The notes: a model not told the origin generated them from the letters alone. A stretch of DNA of 64,000 bases from Saprospiraceae bacterium (GCA_016714985.1 JADKBS010000008.1:202181-266180), one strand, 5' to 3'. Shown: positions 51,907 to 62,286, numbered from the stretch's first letter. Program-made: numbers and translations.

Positions 51907-54900
51907 TTACCTTAAAATCGCCACATCCCCCTTAAACAAAACAACCGCCCCATCCAAAAACTCCACTTCCGCAAACCAACCGAAGACGGCGGGCTGCATT
52001 TCCTTGCCCCGGTACCTGCCGTCCCAACCATATTCAAGCCTGTTGGGCGGTATGTTGAAATGAGTGAAAACCGACTCGCCCCAGCGTGAATAAACCTGAA
52101 ATGCCCTGACCTTCACGACATCCGGCCCAGCAAATACCATGAGCACGTCGTTGATGCCATCGTCATTGGGCGAGAAAGCATTCGGCACATAAACCGAGCG
52201 GTTTTTCTGGACATAAATCATTAGTTCGTCGGAGGCCGTACAGCCATCGGGCGAGGTGATGGTCAGCCTGTAAACGCCATCCTCCAAAGGCTGCACATTG
52301 GGGCGTTCGCAATCCGTGCAACTGAGCCGTTCCCCCTGCCATGCAAAGGTCGGGTTGGAAGTATTGAAGAATGGAACCAGCGTAACCGTCTCACCCAGTT
52401 CCGTGGTCAGGTCAGCACCGAGCAAAACCTGCACCTCCTCAAAATCTTGCAAGGAAACCACCGTGGAAAGCTCGCAACCGTTCGCATCCTGTCCGGTCAC
52501 CGTATAGTTGCCGGGCGGCAGCCCCTCGAAAATGCTTTGCGGAGCAAACCCGCCACCTTCCAAGGCATATTGATATGGCCCTACCCCGCCTTCCATCATG
52601 ATGACACCCAAGCTACCAAGCGGTTCAACGCAACTTGGCTCCACTGTTTCGATTTCCCAAACCAAGGCTGGAGGCTCCAACAGATTGGCCGTCAATTCCA
52701 ACGGGCAGCCGTGTGCATCCGTCACGGTAAGTGCATAGCTGCCTGCGGGCAGCCCCGTCAGGTTGGGCAATGATTGGCCAATGTTCCAAGCGAACTGATA
52801 GGGCGGACTCCCGCCACTGATATTGGCTGCAATCGAGCCACTTTGGTCGCCGTGGCAGGGCAGGTTGTAGTCACCGAATTGCGAAGCAACCAAACCACCT
52901 ACCAGCGCTGCAGGCTCACTGACGGTGGCCAAGAAATCGTTGGAAAAACCATCCGACCCGGTCAGGGTCACCGAGTAGTCCCCGGCGGGCAGGTTGGGCA
53001 GCAGGACAGGGATTCCGAGGCCCGCCAAGTTGCCGCTGCCGTTGGACAACCCAGTACCGAGGCCCGCCCAAGCGTAGTCGAACGGCGCTGTCCCATTGCT
53101 GACGGTGAACTGCAAACTGCCGTCCGAGCCACCTTTGCACCCGACCGGGCTGGTGGTCAGGTTGGCGAACACGCCGCAGTTGGCCACGCTGAGGTTCAGC
53201 GTCACGATGCTATCGCAGGTGCTGGCTGCTTGCAGCAAGATTTCATACGTGCCCGCTTGCGTAAATTGCTGATTTCCAACGGTATAAATATCGCCGTCGC
53301 AGATTTCCTCGTTCAAGGTCAGGGTCGAATTTGGCGTAACATCCAAAGCCAGGTTCACCGTGGAGTCACAGCCTTGGACTGTATTGAGCACCACCGAATA
53401 ATTGCCCGACAGGGCAAACACCTGATTGCCAATAGCGTAAGTTTCGCCTTCGCAAATGGTCGCCGAGCGATTGGTGATGGGGTTGGGCAGCACCGCAAGG
53501 TCGAGCGTCACGAGGCTGTCACAGCCATTTGCCGTAGGCAACACCACCTGATAAACGCCTGTTTGTGCAAATGATTGATTGCCAACGGTATAGGTGCTGC
53601 CTTGACAGATGCTCCTCGTCAGCAAGGTCGTGGGGGTTGGTGAAATGCTGAGGTTGAGCGTCACCGTGCTGTCACAGCCATTTGCCGCAGGCAACACCAC
53701 CTGGTAGCTGCCGGACTGCCCAAAGGACTGCCCGCCCACCTGCACGGTTTGGCCTTGACAGATGGCCTCGTTCAGCACGGTGGTGGGGTTTGTGGCCACG
53801 ACCAAATCGAGCAGGATGGTGCTGTCGCAGCCCGTCGCCGATGCCAGCGTGACCTGATACTGCCCTGTTTGGTTGAAGCTTTGCGTGCCGACCTGCACGG
53901 ACTCGCCTGGGCAAACCGTCAGGTCGAGGGTGGTTTGGAGGGAAGGCAGCAGGGAAAGGTTCAGGAGTACGGTGCTGTCGCAACCAGCTACGGAGGTGAG
54001 CGTCACCGAGTAGCTGCCCGTTTGGTTGAAGCCCTGCGTACCGACGGTATAGGCCTGCCCTTGGCAAATCTGTTGGTTGAGGGTGGTCGTCACCGTCGGC
54101 ACCACGTTCAGGGCGAGGAGTACGGTGCTGTCGCAACCAGTGGACGAAGCCAATACGAACTGGTAATCACCGCTGCTCGAAAAGACCTGATTGCCCGTGG
54201 AATAGGTTTGCCCCTGGCAAATTTGGATGGACAAATTGGTGGTCGGATTGGGGTTCACTCCGAGGTCGAGGAAGACCGTGCTGTCGCAACCAGCGGCAGA
54301 TTCGAGCACCACCGTGTAGTTGCCAGCCATGTTGAACGATTGGTTTCCAACCTGGTATGACTCGCCCTGGCAAATGGTTTGGCTCAGGTAAACCGAGTCT
54401 TCGGGCGTTACCGTCAGGTCGAGGTTGATGGTGCTGTCGCAACCCAGCCAGTTGTTGAAAACCTGCTGGTACATGCCCGTTTGGTCGTAAACCACATTTC
54501 CGAGGATATAGGACTCGCTTTCACAAATGCTGACCGAATAGTTTTCGACAATGGGCGGGTAGTTTTCAAGGGTCAGTGTGACGACGCTGTCGCAGCCCTG
54601 CCAGTTGTTCAAGACCACGGTATAGGTGCCCGGCGAGGAGAAGCTCTCCGGGCCGACCATCACCGATTCGCCCTCGCAGATGGTCAGTCCCAGCAAAGTG
54701 GTCGGCGGCTGGATGACCTGTATGGAATAGTTGACGACGCTGTCGCAGCCCTGCCAGTTGTCGAAGACGATGGGGAAAACACCGGGCGAACAGAACGATG
54801 TGCCATCGGGTGCCTGAAAACATTCGCCAAGGCAGATGGTTCCCGAGACAGTGGTGGGTGGTATATTGGCGACGACGACCGTGGTGCAGCGCGAAACGGG

Positions 54901-55611
54901 CGGGTTGCAAGGATTGGAGGCCGCCACGCAGACCTGGTAATTGCCCGCCGAGGGGAACTGGTAGTTGAGGCTGAGGCCATTGCCCGCTGGCTGGTTGTTG
55001 ACCTGCCAGTTCACATTGGGCCCTCCCGGCACCGGGGCGATGGAATAGTTGGCCGTCAGGCCGGGGCAAATCGCAGTAGGCCCGTTGATGGCCGGAATGG
55101 CGGACGGCGGCGGCACATCGGTGGAGCCAGCCGTAACGTTGATGCTGAAATTGCAGGCTGGCCCGCCGTTGCTGTCCATGACCAGCCAATAGTATTGGCC
55201 GATGACGAGCGGCACGTTGGTGGTCATGGTGACCGTCGTGTTGTTGAAAATCTGCGTTTCGCAGTTTGAAATGAGCGAGAAATTCTGGCAGTTGGTTCCT
55301 CGGTAAATACCCGCTTCGAGGCCGTTGTTGTTTGTGCAATTGAAGACCGAAAGCTGGAAGGAGAGGTTGGTGGAGCCAGCGATGAACCCAATCCACTCTG
55401 CGCGGTGAAGCGTGAAAGTACAGAAGCCGGGGGGCAGTTGGCCCCCGCCCGTGCCCTCGTTGAAACTGGCAAAACCATCCAAATCGCAAACGATGCAGGC
55501 CGCTGCGCAAGTGCTGGCCATGTTGTTGCTGCTGCAGATGGGCGGCTGCCCAAGGGCAATGCAAGTAAAACAACAAAGCGCCAATAGGATGGGTGTCCTG
55601 CGAATCAACAT
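51907..55611 (-). CDS. Giant repeat adhesin with T9SS type B (gliding-type) tail
   Basis: 1,234 residues from the ATG at 55611 ('MLIRRTPILLALCCFTCIALG' signal). After an N-terminal beta region (about 20-165) and a PKD-like unit, eleven repeats of about 48 residues follow (about 260-800), each with the pattern IC-x-G-x4-VG-x2-F-x4-G-x-Y ... GCDS-x-V-x-L-x-L. Then come SprB-like repeats ('NGTAPFDYAWAGLG', 'GGSPPYQFAWNIGQ', 'GVGPYQYALEGGG') and the type B tail 'VPNAFSPNDDGIND' to 'FKGDVAILR'. Such proteins are displayed by T9SS and act in gliding or adhesion. The paired cysteines of each repeat (IC and GCDS) probably form one disulfide per unit. Confidence 0.92.
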   Translation of the reverse strand: MLIRRTPILLALCCFTCIALGQPPICSSNNMASTCAAACIVCDLDGFASFNEGTGGGQLPPGFCTFTLHRAEWIGFIAGSTNLSFQLSVFNCTNNNGLEAGIYRGTNCQNFSLISNCETQIFNNTTVTMTTNVPLVIGQYYWLVMDSNGGPACNFSINVTAGSTDVPPPSAIPAINGPTAICPGLTANYSIAPVPGGPNVNWQVNNQPAGNGLSLNYQFPSAGNYQVCVAASNPCNPPVSRCTTVVVANIPPTTVSGTICLGECFQAPDGTSFCSPGVFPIVFDNWQGCDSVVNYSIQVIQPPTTLLGLTICEGESVMVGPESFSSPGTYTVVLNNWQGCDSVVTLTLENYPPIVENYSVSICESESYILGNVVYDQTGMYQQVFNNWLGCDSTINLDLTVTPEDSVYLSQTICQGESYQVGNQSFNMAGNYTVVLESAAGCDSTVFLDLGVNPNPTTNLSIQICQGQTYSTGNQVFSSSGDYQFVLASSTGCDSTVLLALNVVPTVTTTLNQQICQGQAYTVGTQGFNQTGSYSVTLTSVAGCDSTVLLNLSLLPSLQTTLDLTVCPGESVQVGTQSFNQTGQYQVTLASATGCDSTILLDLVVATNPTTVLNEAICQGQTVQVGGQSFGQSGSYQVVLPAANGCDSTVTLNLSISPTPTTLLTRSICQGSTYTVGNQSFAQTGVYQVVLPTANGCDSLVTLDLAVLPNPITNRSATICEGETYAIGNQVFALSGNYSVVLNTVQGCDSTVNLALDVTPNSTLTLNEEICDGDIYTVGNQQFTQAGTYEILLQAASTCDSIVTLNLSVANCGVFANLTTSPVGCKGGSDGSLQFTVSNGTAPFDYAWAGLGTGLSNGSGNLAGLGIPVLLPNLPAGDYSVTLTGSDGFSNDFLATVSEPAALVGGLVASQFGDYNLPCHGDQSGSIAANISGGSPPYQFAWNIGQSLPNLTGLPAGSYALTVTDAHGCPLELTANLLEPPALVWEIETVEPSCVEPLGSLGVIMMEGGVGPYQYALEGGGFAPQSIFEGLPPGNYTVTGQDANGCELSTVVSLQDFEEVQVLLGADLTTELGETVTLVPFFNTSNPTFAWQGERLSCTDCERPNVQPLEDGVYRLTITSPDGCTASDELMIYVQKNRSVYVPNAFSPNDDGINDVLMVFAGPDVVKVRAFQVYSRWGESVFTHFNIPPNRLEYGWDGRYRGKEMQPAVFGWFAEVEFLDGAVVLFKGDVAILR

Positions 55612-55787
55612 AGCTGGGTAAAGGTGTTGAGTATAGTGTTGCCAGCAAATGTAGTCAAAACGCAATTATATAGGCGGGTGCGAGCGGAAAAGCGTTATAA
55701 AGAAGCAATTTGGGACGTGGCAACTATTCTCTTCCTGCCATTGTCAAAATCATTGCCTATCTTGCCAAAAAATAAAATTCAAGCACC

Positions 55788-55910
55788 ATGGCAAAGGACA
55801 AATCGCCTTCAAAATCGAGTGACAAGAAAGCCCCCACCAAGAACCTCAAGGAAAAGCGGGCAGACAAGAAAGTGAAGAAAACCGCCAAGAAATCCAGCAG
55901 TTCTGATTAA
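55788..55910 (+). CDS. Small lysine-rich protein
   Basis: 40 residues, 'MAKDKSPSKSSDKKAPTKN' then 'LKEKRADKKVKKTAKKSSSSD'. About 40% Lys/Arg, no hydrophobic core. Such tails resemble histone-like or ribosome-associated basic peptides, but no family is recognised. It is preceded by an A-rich stretch and the gene is short but well placed between two minus-strand genes. Confidence 0.6.
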   Translation: MAKDKSPSKSSDKKAPTKNLKEKRADKKVKKTAKKSSSSD

Positions 55911-55998
55911 GCCATAGGCCGCTCGTTTGCCTCACACGGTATGTAAGCCGCCATTTTGCTCCGCAATGGCGTGGATAGGTATGCCCCAAATTCCCGCC

Positions 55999-56595
55999 TC
56001 AAGCCGCCACCACCACTTGCCGCCTTGCCCTGTTCTCGTCCAGCTTGACCAGCCGCCTTATTTTATAGCAAAGAATCTGCCCGACGCCCAAGAGGCAGTG
56101 CCGCCGGGGGCCGGTGTAGATGAACGTCCGTCGGTTGTTGATGCAATCCGAGTGGAGCAGCCTGCACTTGGGCGTGGCGCTGTACAGCAGGGCCAGCCGA
56201 GCAGAGTTGGTGCCGAAAACCAGTTGCTCTGTGCCGAAAACCTGTAGGCTATAGGCCATGCAGCACCAGACGAAGAAGTTCAGCCAAGTCTTTTTGCGGG
56301 TAGCGGGGTCCATCCAGAAGCAGCAAATCTCGGTGGGTGCCTCGGCTTGCTGCATTTCATGGTATAAGGCCGGGCGGCTTTCGGTGCCCGCAAAGACCTC
56401 CAAGGTGCGCAGCCGCTCGCCCGTGCCCAGCACGAAGCCGCCGACCATCCTGCCCTGCCATTCCACGCCGAACACTTGGTTGGCCATGAAATAGGCGAGG
56501 TTGACATCGAAGCCGGAGCATTGGAAATAGGTCCTGGAAAAAGCCTCCAGCTCGCCGGAGGTACGCAGTCTCTTGAATGTTGGAAGGTGGAACAT
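55999..56595 (-). CDS. Conserved protein of unknown function, possibly GNAT-like
   Basis: 198 residues. 'NQVFGVEWQGRMVGGFVLG' in the first third resembles the strand-turn-strand of an acyltransferase fold, and the later 'LALLYSATPKCRLLHSD' fits a distal GNAT strand. No clear acetyl-CoA loop is seen, so the call is weak. Cytoplasmic by appearance. Confidence 0.5.
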   Translation of the reverse strand: MFHLPTFKRLRTSGELEAFSRTYFQCSGFDVNLAYFMANQVFGVEWQGRMVGGFVLGTGERLRTLEVFAGTESRPALYHEMQQAEAPTEICCFWMDPATRKKTWLNFFVWCCMAYSLQVFGTEQLVFGTNSARLALLYSATPKCRLLHSDCINNRRTFIYTGPRRHCLLGVGQILCYKIRRLVKLDENRARRQVVVAA

Positions 56596-56690
56596 GACGC
56601 AATTGTTTTACAAGGTTTTTTAAATAATTACCCTGCAAAGTTGCGCCGTGTGGGGAGGGGGTGTTCCACATCTTGATGTGGGGGGGTGTA

Positions 56691-59219
56691 CTACATCAGC
56701 TTCAATGCTGCCGCAAGTACCCGGTTTTTAATCGCTCCATATTCTTTTTCATTGAGAAGCCCTTGCAGGAACTCTCTTTCCCCACTGACTATTTGTCCCA
56801 ACAGCAAGGTCGTTTCATTGGTCTGCGGCATCATGCGCAGTGCCTCTTCGATTTCGCCTGCTTCCAGCAGTTGCTTTGGGTTTTGGATGTGCTTCGCAAA
56901 CACCCCATCCAACAGCCCCGCCACCGACACATCCTCGTAGCTCAAATCGCATTCCACTGTGCGCTTGCCGTCCATGCGGCGCCGTTGGAGTTTTTCATGG
57001 TCGTAAAAATGTGGCTCGGCGGATTTGAGGCAAACTTTGCAATTGCAGGGAATCATTTTGCGCACCTTCAAGCCCTCCAGCCGCTCATGCATCTTGTCGA
57101 AATCTTCGCTGAGCAGCGTTAGTAATTCCTTGGCATTGGCACCACGGGCACGGATACGGATATTGCGGCTGCCCCATGCTTCCGTCACCAATGCCTGTGC
57201 GCCTGCCCGCTCGAAGACGGCACCGCTTTTCCAAGCCAGTTCCGTCTGCCGGATATAGCGGTGGTTGCGCACGATATGCTGCGAGAGCAGGCCCTTGGGC
57301 ATGAACTCGTATTCGTAGCGGATTTGGAGTTCTGGTTGACTGAGGGTGTGACTTTGAGTCACGCCCTCAGTTGCGCCTTCCCATTCCAAGGCCTCCGGTT
57401 GCAGCACGGAAAGCAATTGCGGGGCTAGCCAAGTATCCGCCCGCTCATCGGGCAGTTTGTAGCATAGCTCGAACTTCTCCATCAGCGCCAGTAATTCGTC
57501 GTGCTGGTCGGCGTAGCGGTCGCCAGCCCAGATGCGCCTAAGGTGCTGCGGTTGAAGCGCCCGAAATCGCTCTTCACCTCCTCGCAGTCCAGCACCTTAT
57601 ACACGGCATCGGTTGCCCATTGGTTGTTGAGCACCAACATCTTGCGCAGCAGCGGGTGGTCTTGGAAATGCAGGAAGGCTCCAAAATCGTGCAGGTAGCC
57701 GCTCAGGAATAGCGCCCGCTCCCGCTCCGGTATATCGTACTGGGCGCAGATGCGGTAGTATGCTTCGAGGGGGATATGGTCACGGCCTTTCTCCCTTGCC
57801 AGTCGCTCCAGTTCCCGACGGATGTCCACCCAAACCTTGGGCTGCTCCTCACCGATATGCGGCAGTTGTTTGAGCCAGTATTCGATAGCTGCCCAGACCT
57901 CGTCCAAACCCCGGCAGGTGAGCAGGTTGGTGGCCATGGAATCCTTCACGAAGCCGAAGCGGCCTTGCATGCCCCGCAGGTCGAGCTGCTTGCTGCGGTC
58001 GCCTTTTTCGTTTTGGATGATGAGCAGGGGGCTGTTGCCGCCGTAGAGTTCTGCTATTTGCAGCCAGTAATTGAAGCTGGCGTCGTTCACCGTTTTATCG
58101 CTGGTGCGGGTATCGTCGAGCAGGATATAGAGTGAACGCTTGGTCAGGAAAAACTGGTGGGTGGCATGGTAGATTTCTTGGCCGCCGAAGTCCCAAATGT
58201 TTAGGCGGAAGTCTGTACCGTCTGGGAGTTTGAGGTCGTGGGGGTAAACGTCTATGCCTTTAGTGGTGGCTTGTTCTTCGGGGAGTTCGTTTTCCGGAGT
58301 TTAGGAGTTTTGGCAAGGGAAGTTTTCCTGCGCCGCCTTCGCCGAGGATGAGGCATTTGGCTTCGGAGAGGCGGATGGTTTGGCCTTTTGCTTAGCTTTT
58401 TTAAGTTCCTCAAAGTATTGGAGGATGGCGGTGTTGCCTTTCTTAGTTATTTCTGGGGTGGGATAGTTGTTGGAGATCATACAATGAAAATCCCAGATGA
58501 AATTTGGTCACTTAATGAAGAATAATTTGCATAAATTACAGGTAGGCCAATTTCGATTAATGGCAATATTGGAGTCAAATCCTCAACTGCAGTGCGGCTC
58601 AAATCAAGGGTTATTAAGTTTGGCAATTTACTTAATGGTGTCAAATCCTTAAATTTATTTCCAGCCAAATCTAAATAATTTAGATTGACTAGATTTGCAA
58701 AGGGTGAAACATCTGTTATTTTAGAACCCCATGCTCTTACGCTTTTTAATTTGTTGAAATTTTCGAGCAAATTGACGTTATTGAATGTAGCAAAAAGACC
58801 TTCAAGAGTTTGTTTTGAAGCCAGTAACAGATTTAAATCTATTGTTATTGGCACTAAATCTAATTGTAATATTTTAAAGAATTTAATTCTTTTAAAAAAT
58901 CAATATTCTTCACCTCAACAATAAATAACCTTAATACTTCTAAATCTCTTGGCATGCATGATATATCTACAACAGGTTTTTTCTTGGTTAAAGTACCAAT
59001 TATGCTTAATGACTTCAACTTTTTGAGCTTTCTTAATTTTGAAAAACTTATTTTAAGGCCACTAATCTTAAAATCAAGTTTTTCAACCCAAATTAGTTCT
59101 GATATTTCTTTTGGCAATTTCTCTATGGCAATATTCCCCAAGCTTAATCTATCCGCTTTCCTACCTTTTGCATGCTTCCTCTTATTCTCCGCAATCAGTT
59201 TCAGTGCAAGTTCAGACAT
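56691..59219 (-). CDS. ROCO protein: LRR, Roc GTPase, COR and C-terminal helical domain (several frameshifts)
   Basis: One gene read in several frames: 59219-58860, 58854-58477, about 58470-58090, 58090-57482 and 57482-56691. N-terminal leucine-rich repeats ('LYLDLAGNKFKDL'-like 'LNYLDLAGNKFKDLTPLS') precede a Roc domain with the P-loop 'ILGEGGAGKTSLAK' (one A short near 58325), 'WDFGGQEIYHATHQFF' and 'LLIIQNEKGDR', then COR ('YYRICAQYDIPERER', 'PLLRKMLVLNNQWATDAVYK') and a 'CNCKVC' cluster. The end ('QLLEAGEIEEALRMM' to 'LLNEKEYGAIKNRVLAAAL') resembles an effector-associated helical domain. Expected role: GTP-regulated switch, perhaps in conflict signalling. The LRR part is AT-rich, the Roc-COR part GC-rich. 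Confidence 0.8.
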
Positions 59220-59246
59220 ATCAAATGGGTTTTAGTGATAAAAAAA

Positions 59247-59993
59247 TCAAATCATTGCCTCCTCCTCCACCCTCGGCTCCTCATTCCACTCCCTCCCCAT
59301 CAAGTTCCTGCCGTTGGTTTTCTTGCTCCGTTTCACACCGTCCTCGCCCCAAGTGCCCCATTGCTTGAAGAAAAAGGCCACGCCTTGTTCATCGCATTGG
59401 TCACGCACATTGGCGGCCCATTCCGGCTTCATGGGCCTTGCCTTTGGCCCGCTCTCGCCACCTACAATGACCCAATGGATACCTGACAAATCCAATTCGC
59501 CCACATCGTCAATCAAAGGCTCAATGGAAAGGAAGCGGATATTGGCAGATATTTTTCGAAGGAAGTCAATGCGGTGCTTGGTCTTGGCCGATTCCACGGT
59601 GACGCCCAGCCAGACGTTTTCGGGGATACTCCGGCTGCTGCAATAGTCCAGCATGATTTGCTCCCGTTTGGTCAGTATCTGGTATTTGTGCTGCGGCGTT
59701 TTTTCAATGGTTTCAAATACGCTGTCCAAGAATGCAAAAGGCATTTTTTCATGGAAAAGGTCGCTCATGGAGTTCACGAAGAACTTGGTCGCCTTCCTGA
59801 TTTTCAGCGGCATATCGAGCCTATCGGGCATCAGGGTGAACTCGAAGCCGTTTTCGTAGCCGGGAGCGCCCATTGCTTGCAAACGTTTGGCCATCGTCTC
59901 GGCGTAGCAATGCTTGCAGCCCGCCGTGATTTTATTGCAACCTGTGGAGGGATTCCAAGTTGCTTCCGTCCATTCTATTTTTGAGTACTTCAT
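59247..59993 (-). CDS. DUF5131 (Gp37/Gp68-like) three-Cys protein
   Basis: 248 residues, unbroken. 'EWTEATWNPSTGCNKITAGC' and 'KHCYAETMAKR' give a three-cysteine motif (C19, C26, C29), characteristic of DUF5131, which is also called phage Gp37/Gp68 family. 'WLGVTVESAKTKHRIDFLRK' and 'WVIVGGESGPKARPMKPEW' are the other conserved blocks. It is the usual partner of the TcmP protein encoded immediately upstream (the two ORFs overlap by four bases). The cluster suggests radical-SAM-like or Fe-S chemistry, but the reaction is not known to me. Confidence 0.88.
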   Translation of the reverse strand: MKYSKIEWTEATWNPSTGCNKITAGCKHCYAETMAKRLQAMGAPGYENGFEFTLMPDRLDMPLKIRKATKFFVNSMSDLFHEKMPFAFLDSVFETIEKTPQHKYQILTKREQIMLDYCSSRSIPENVWLGVTVESAKTKHRIDFLRKISANIRFLSIEPLIDDVGELDLSGIHWVIVGGESGPKARPMKPEWAANVRDQCDEQGVAFFFKQWGTWGEDGVKRSKKTNGRNLMGREWNEEPRVEEEAMI

Positions 59994-61084
59994 TTTTTCA
60001 AAAGTTTGTAATCGAGCAAACGCTTGTTTTTATAAACGTTATCATAGGTAACGAGCGGCGAAGGTGCTTCGTAATCTATCAATTTCTCTGCTTTCATTTT
60101 CTTCAACTCGCCAGCAGCATGGTTTCCAATATGCGCCTCGTCAAACGCAAAATCAAGGGCATCAAAGTTATTTTTAATTTTTCTGTTCAGCACGTTTTCT
60201 CGAAGCCGTTGTTGAAACGCCTCAATTTTCGTCAGTTTTTTGCCTTCAAACAAATCCAATTGGTCTTTCTTTTTGTCTTCATCCAAGTCAAAATTAGCAT
60301 CGCCGTTAATTGGATTGCGCCCCCAAGCAATACCCAAAAATTTGTCAACAGCCCTAATGTGCGACGCCCCGAAAATAATGCCGTGAATGTTCGAGCCTTT
60401 TTCAATGAAAAGGGATAGAGCCGTAAAGCATGTTGTTTGGCAACTTTGATTTCAACTGTTGGAGCAGGTTTCGGTGAATAAATCGGTAAGGGTCTTTCTT
60501 CGCCAACTCCATATCAAGTTTCAAATGAGATTTGAATTCTTCTTTATCACCAAACCGCCAGAAATAAGAAGAGGAAACAAAGTACAGGAAGTCCGTTTGT
60601 CCCGTTTTTTCCAATTCCAAAAAATACTTGTCTGATAGAAATTTGATGCCGTTTTGGTCAAGGTAAACAAGGCTTGCGTGTTGCTTAATCATTGGTAGCA
60701 GTTATTGAAACAGGCTCGAAGTCTTCATTAAAATATTCAACCTCGATAGCCCTTCCACATCTGCGTTATCCTTTAAAAACGCTTACAAGCTGCTTTGAGT
60801 AGGTCGTGTTTGCCCTTCTTGAACTCATTCAAATAGACTTTGATTTTGGTTTTCTTCTCAGAGATATTTTCAATCTGCTCTTTGATTTTCTGCAAAATGC
60901 GGATTGGGCTACCCGGCACGCCGTTCTTATCGTAGCCTGTTCCAGCAAAGAAATCAAATATGCAGATTGTCAGGTTGCCCTGCATTACCCAAGTGGGAAT
61001 CCAAGCTTGTGCATAATCCTCAAAGATTTCAAGTTTGGCAATGGTGGTCTCGTCAAAAGGTTTTTCGTGTAAATCCTTACTCAT
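59990..61084 (-). CDS. Three-Cys-motif partner protein TcmP (several frameshifts)
   Basis: Fragments in successive frames (61084-60773, 60692-60402, 60337-59990, with linking stretches such as 'VEYFNEDFEPVSITATND') reassemble into one protein of about 360 residues. 'KLEIFEDYAQAWIPTWVM', 'ICIFDFFAGTGYDKNGVPGS' and 'SSYFWRF' followed by 'GIIFGASHIRAVDKFLGIAW' are TcmP-family blocks; the second resembles a methyltransferase-like 'DxFAGxG' loop. At least three one-base losses occur, near 60780, 60750 and 60694. It is AT-rich compared with core genes and forms a pair with DUF5131. Confidence 0.78.
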
Positions 61085-61143
61085 GGCTTCGGGTTTTGTT
61101 AGTGAAAGGATGTCAGCACAAAGATGGAAAACTCAATTAACAA

Positions 61144-61356
61144 TCAAAACTTTTTGTTTCTTTTTTCGACAATTCTTTTCACCGCCCCCTCCATCCCCGC
61201 AAACACCTCGCCCCAGCCATCATCATGCGGTGAGTAGGAACTGATGGGCGTCAACGGCAAGCCCTGCAACCGCCCCAAATCCAATCTGTTCGCATCCTCC
61301 CCCCGCTCATGCTTCGCCTTATTTTCCGCAATCAATTTCAGTGCAAGTTCAGACAT
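61144..61356 (-). pseudogene. Scar ORF: ROCO N-terminus joined to TIR C-terminus
   Basis: 70 residues. The first 28 ('MSELALKLIAENKAKHERGE' and 'DANRLDLG') match the start of the LRR-ROCO protein at 59219 ('MSELALKLIAENKRKHAKGR'). The last about 40 ('RLQGLPLTPISSYSPHDDGW' and 'GEVFAGMEGAVKRIVEKR') match the end of the TIR domain of the ROCO at 62.3 kb. It therefore looks like the remnant of a third ROCO-TIR gene that lost everything between. Confidence 0.7.
61179..61218. repeat. 40-bp direct repeat, copy 1
   Basis: Identical over 40 bp to 62310-62349. It encodes the C-terminal TIR segment 'GWGEVFAGMEGAV' in both places. Confidence 0.9.
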
Positions 61357-61376
61357 AATATTATCATTTTTAATTG

Positions 61377-61991
61377 TCAAAAATTCTTCTTCACCACCTC
61401 CACCAACCGCTTCTTCACCTTATCCCAAGTCAGTTTTTGGTCAAAGACAAAGGGGCGTTTCCGTAGTCTCTGCATCCTCAAAATAAGTCAAACTGCGGAT
61501 GACATGAAAACTGGTGGAATGCCGGAACATTTAGCCGTACCAGTCCAAAATCTGTTGCGGCGCGAACTCCTCGAAGAGGTAATACATATCGTAGAAGTCT
61601 TTTTTGCTGCCACGTTTGGTCACAGCATCCAATTTCATGGGGGCGATGTCCCGTTTGTCCGCCAAGCGGACACCTTCTTTTTCGATGAGCGGAAAAGCAA
61701 AGGGATAGCGGAAATGGACAAAGTCCACCTTGATGCCATCAATGACGGTGATACAAATGGTATTGGTGACGGTGAGCGGCTGTACTTGATAGGTTTGTCG
61801 CAAGGTTTCCAAGGTAGTTTCAGCATCGAAAGGCTGATGGGTAAACAAATCCAAGTCAATGGATTTGCGATGCCCCATTGCAAGGCCAGCGAAGTACCGC
61901 CTACCAGAAAATGCCCGGCAAGTACGGGTTCCGCCGTCAGCGCCTTCAATAATCCCAGTGTCCCGGGTTCGACTGTGCGTAATTGTAGCAT
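61377..61991 (-). CDS. AbiEii-like nucleotidyltransferase toxin (frameshifts)
   Basis: About 205 residues from the ATG at 61991 ('MLQLRTVEPGTLGLLKAL'). The nucleotidyltransferase signature 'FLVGGTSLALQ' then, one frame over (T1 for T2 near 61877), 'GHRKSIDLDLFTHQPFD' with the paired aspartates that bind metal. 'DFYDMYYLFE' and a tail 'RHSTSFHVIRSLTYFEDAE' follow, with one more shift before the stop at 61377. AbiEii toxins transfer nucleotides to target RNA and pair with an antitoxin, as here. Confidence 0.75.
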
Positions 61992-62258
61992 CGGAAATTG
62001 GTGAGTGGTTCGTCGAAATAGGCAGCGCAGAAATGCAGGGCGGGCGGTCGAGGTAGCGCTGGTTCAGCGCCACTTCCCCGGATGGCATCCTGCCGTAATA
62101 GGCTTTGATAAGCTGCCAATCGGTCAGCATCCCGTGCGAGAGCACCCGGTCGATGACATAGGTCTTACTGTCATCCAACGACAGTTTCGTCCGGTCAACA
62201 TCCCAGAAAAGATAGCCGCTGAAATCGGCTTGGCTGAGTTGTTTTGTTCTCGATTCAT
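61946..62258 (-). CDS. DUF6922-like antitoxin partner (frameshifts)
   Basis: About 105 residues from the ATG at 62258. 'FSGYLFWDVDRTKLSLDDSK' and 'TYVIDRVLSHGMLTDWQLIK' are the conserved blocks, and the end 'HFCAAYFDEPLTNFRCYNYA' to 'HWDY' closes at 61946 after two one-base losses (near 62223 and 62060). It overlaps the toxin start by 46 bp. A short protein with this motif is regularly encoded before AbiEii-like toxins. Confidence 0.65.
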
Positions 62259-62286
62259 CTTAGCGCTATGTTTGAGTGGAGCAAAT

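Noticed and set aside
52774..55269. Two long plus-strand ORFs opposite the repeat adhesin
   Set aside because: They arise from the repeated DNA of the adhesin; repeats of the form 'GAVATS' are reverse reads of its codons.
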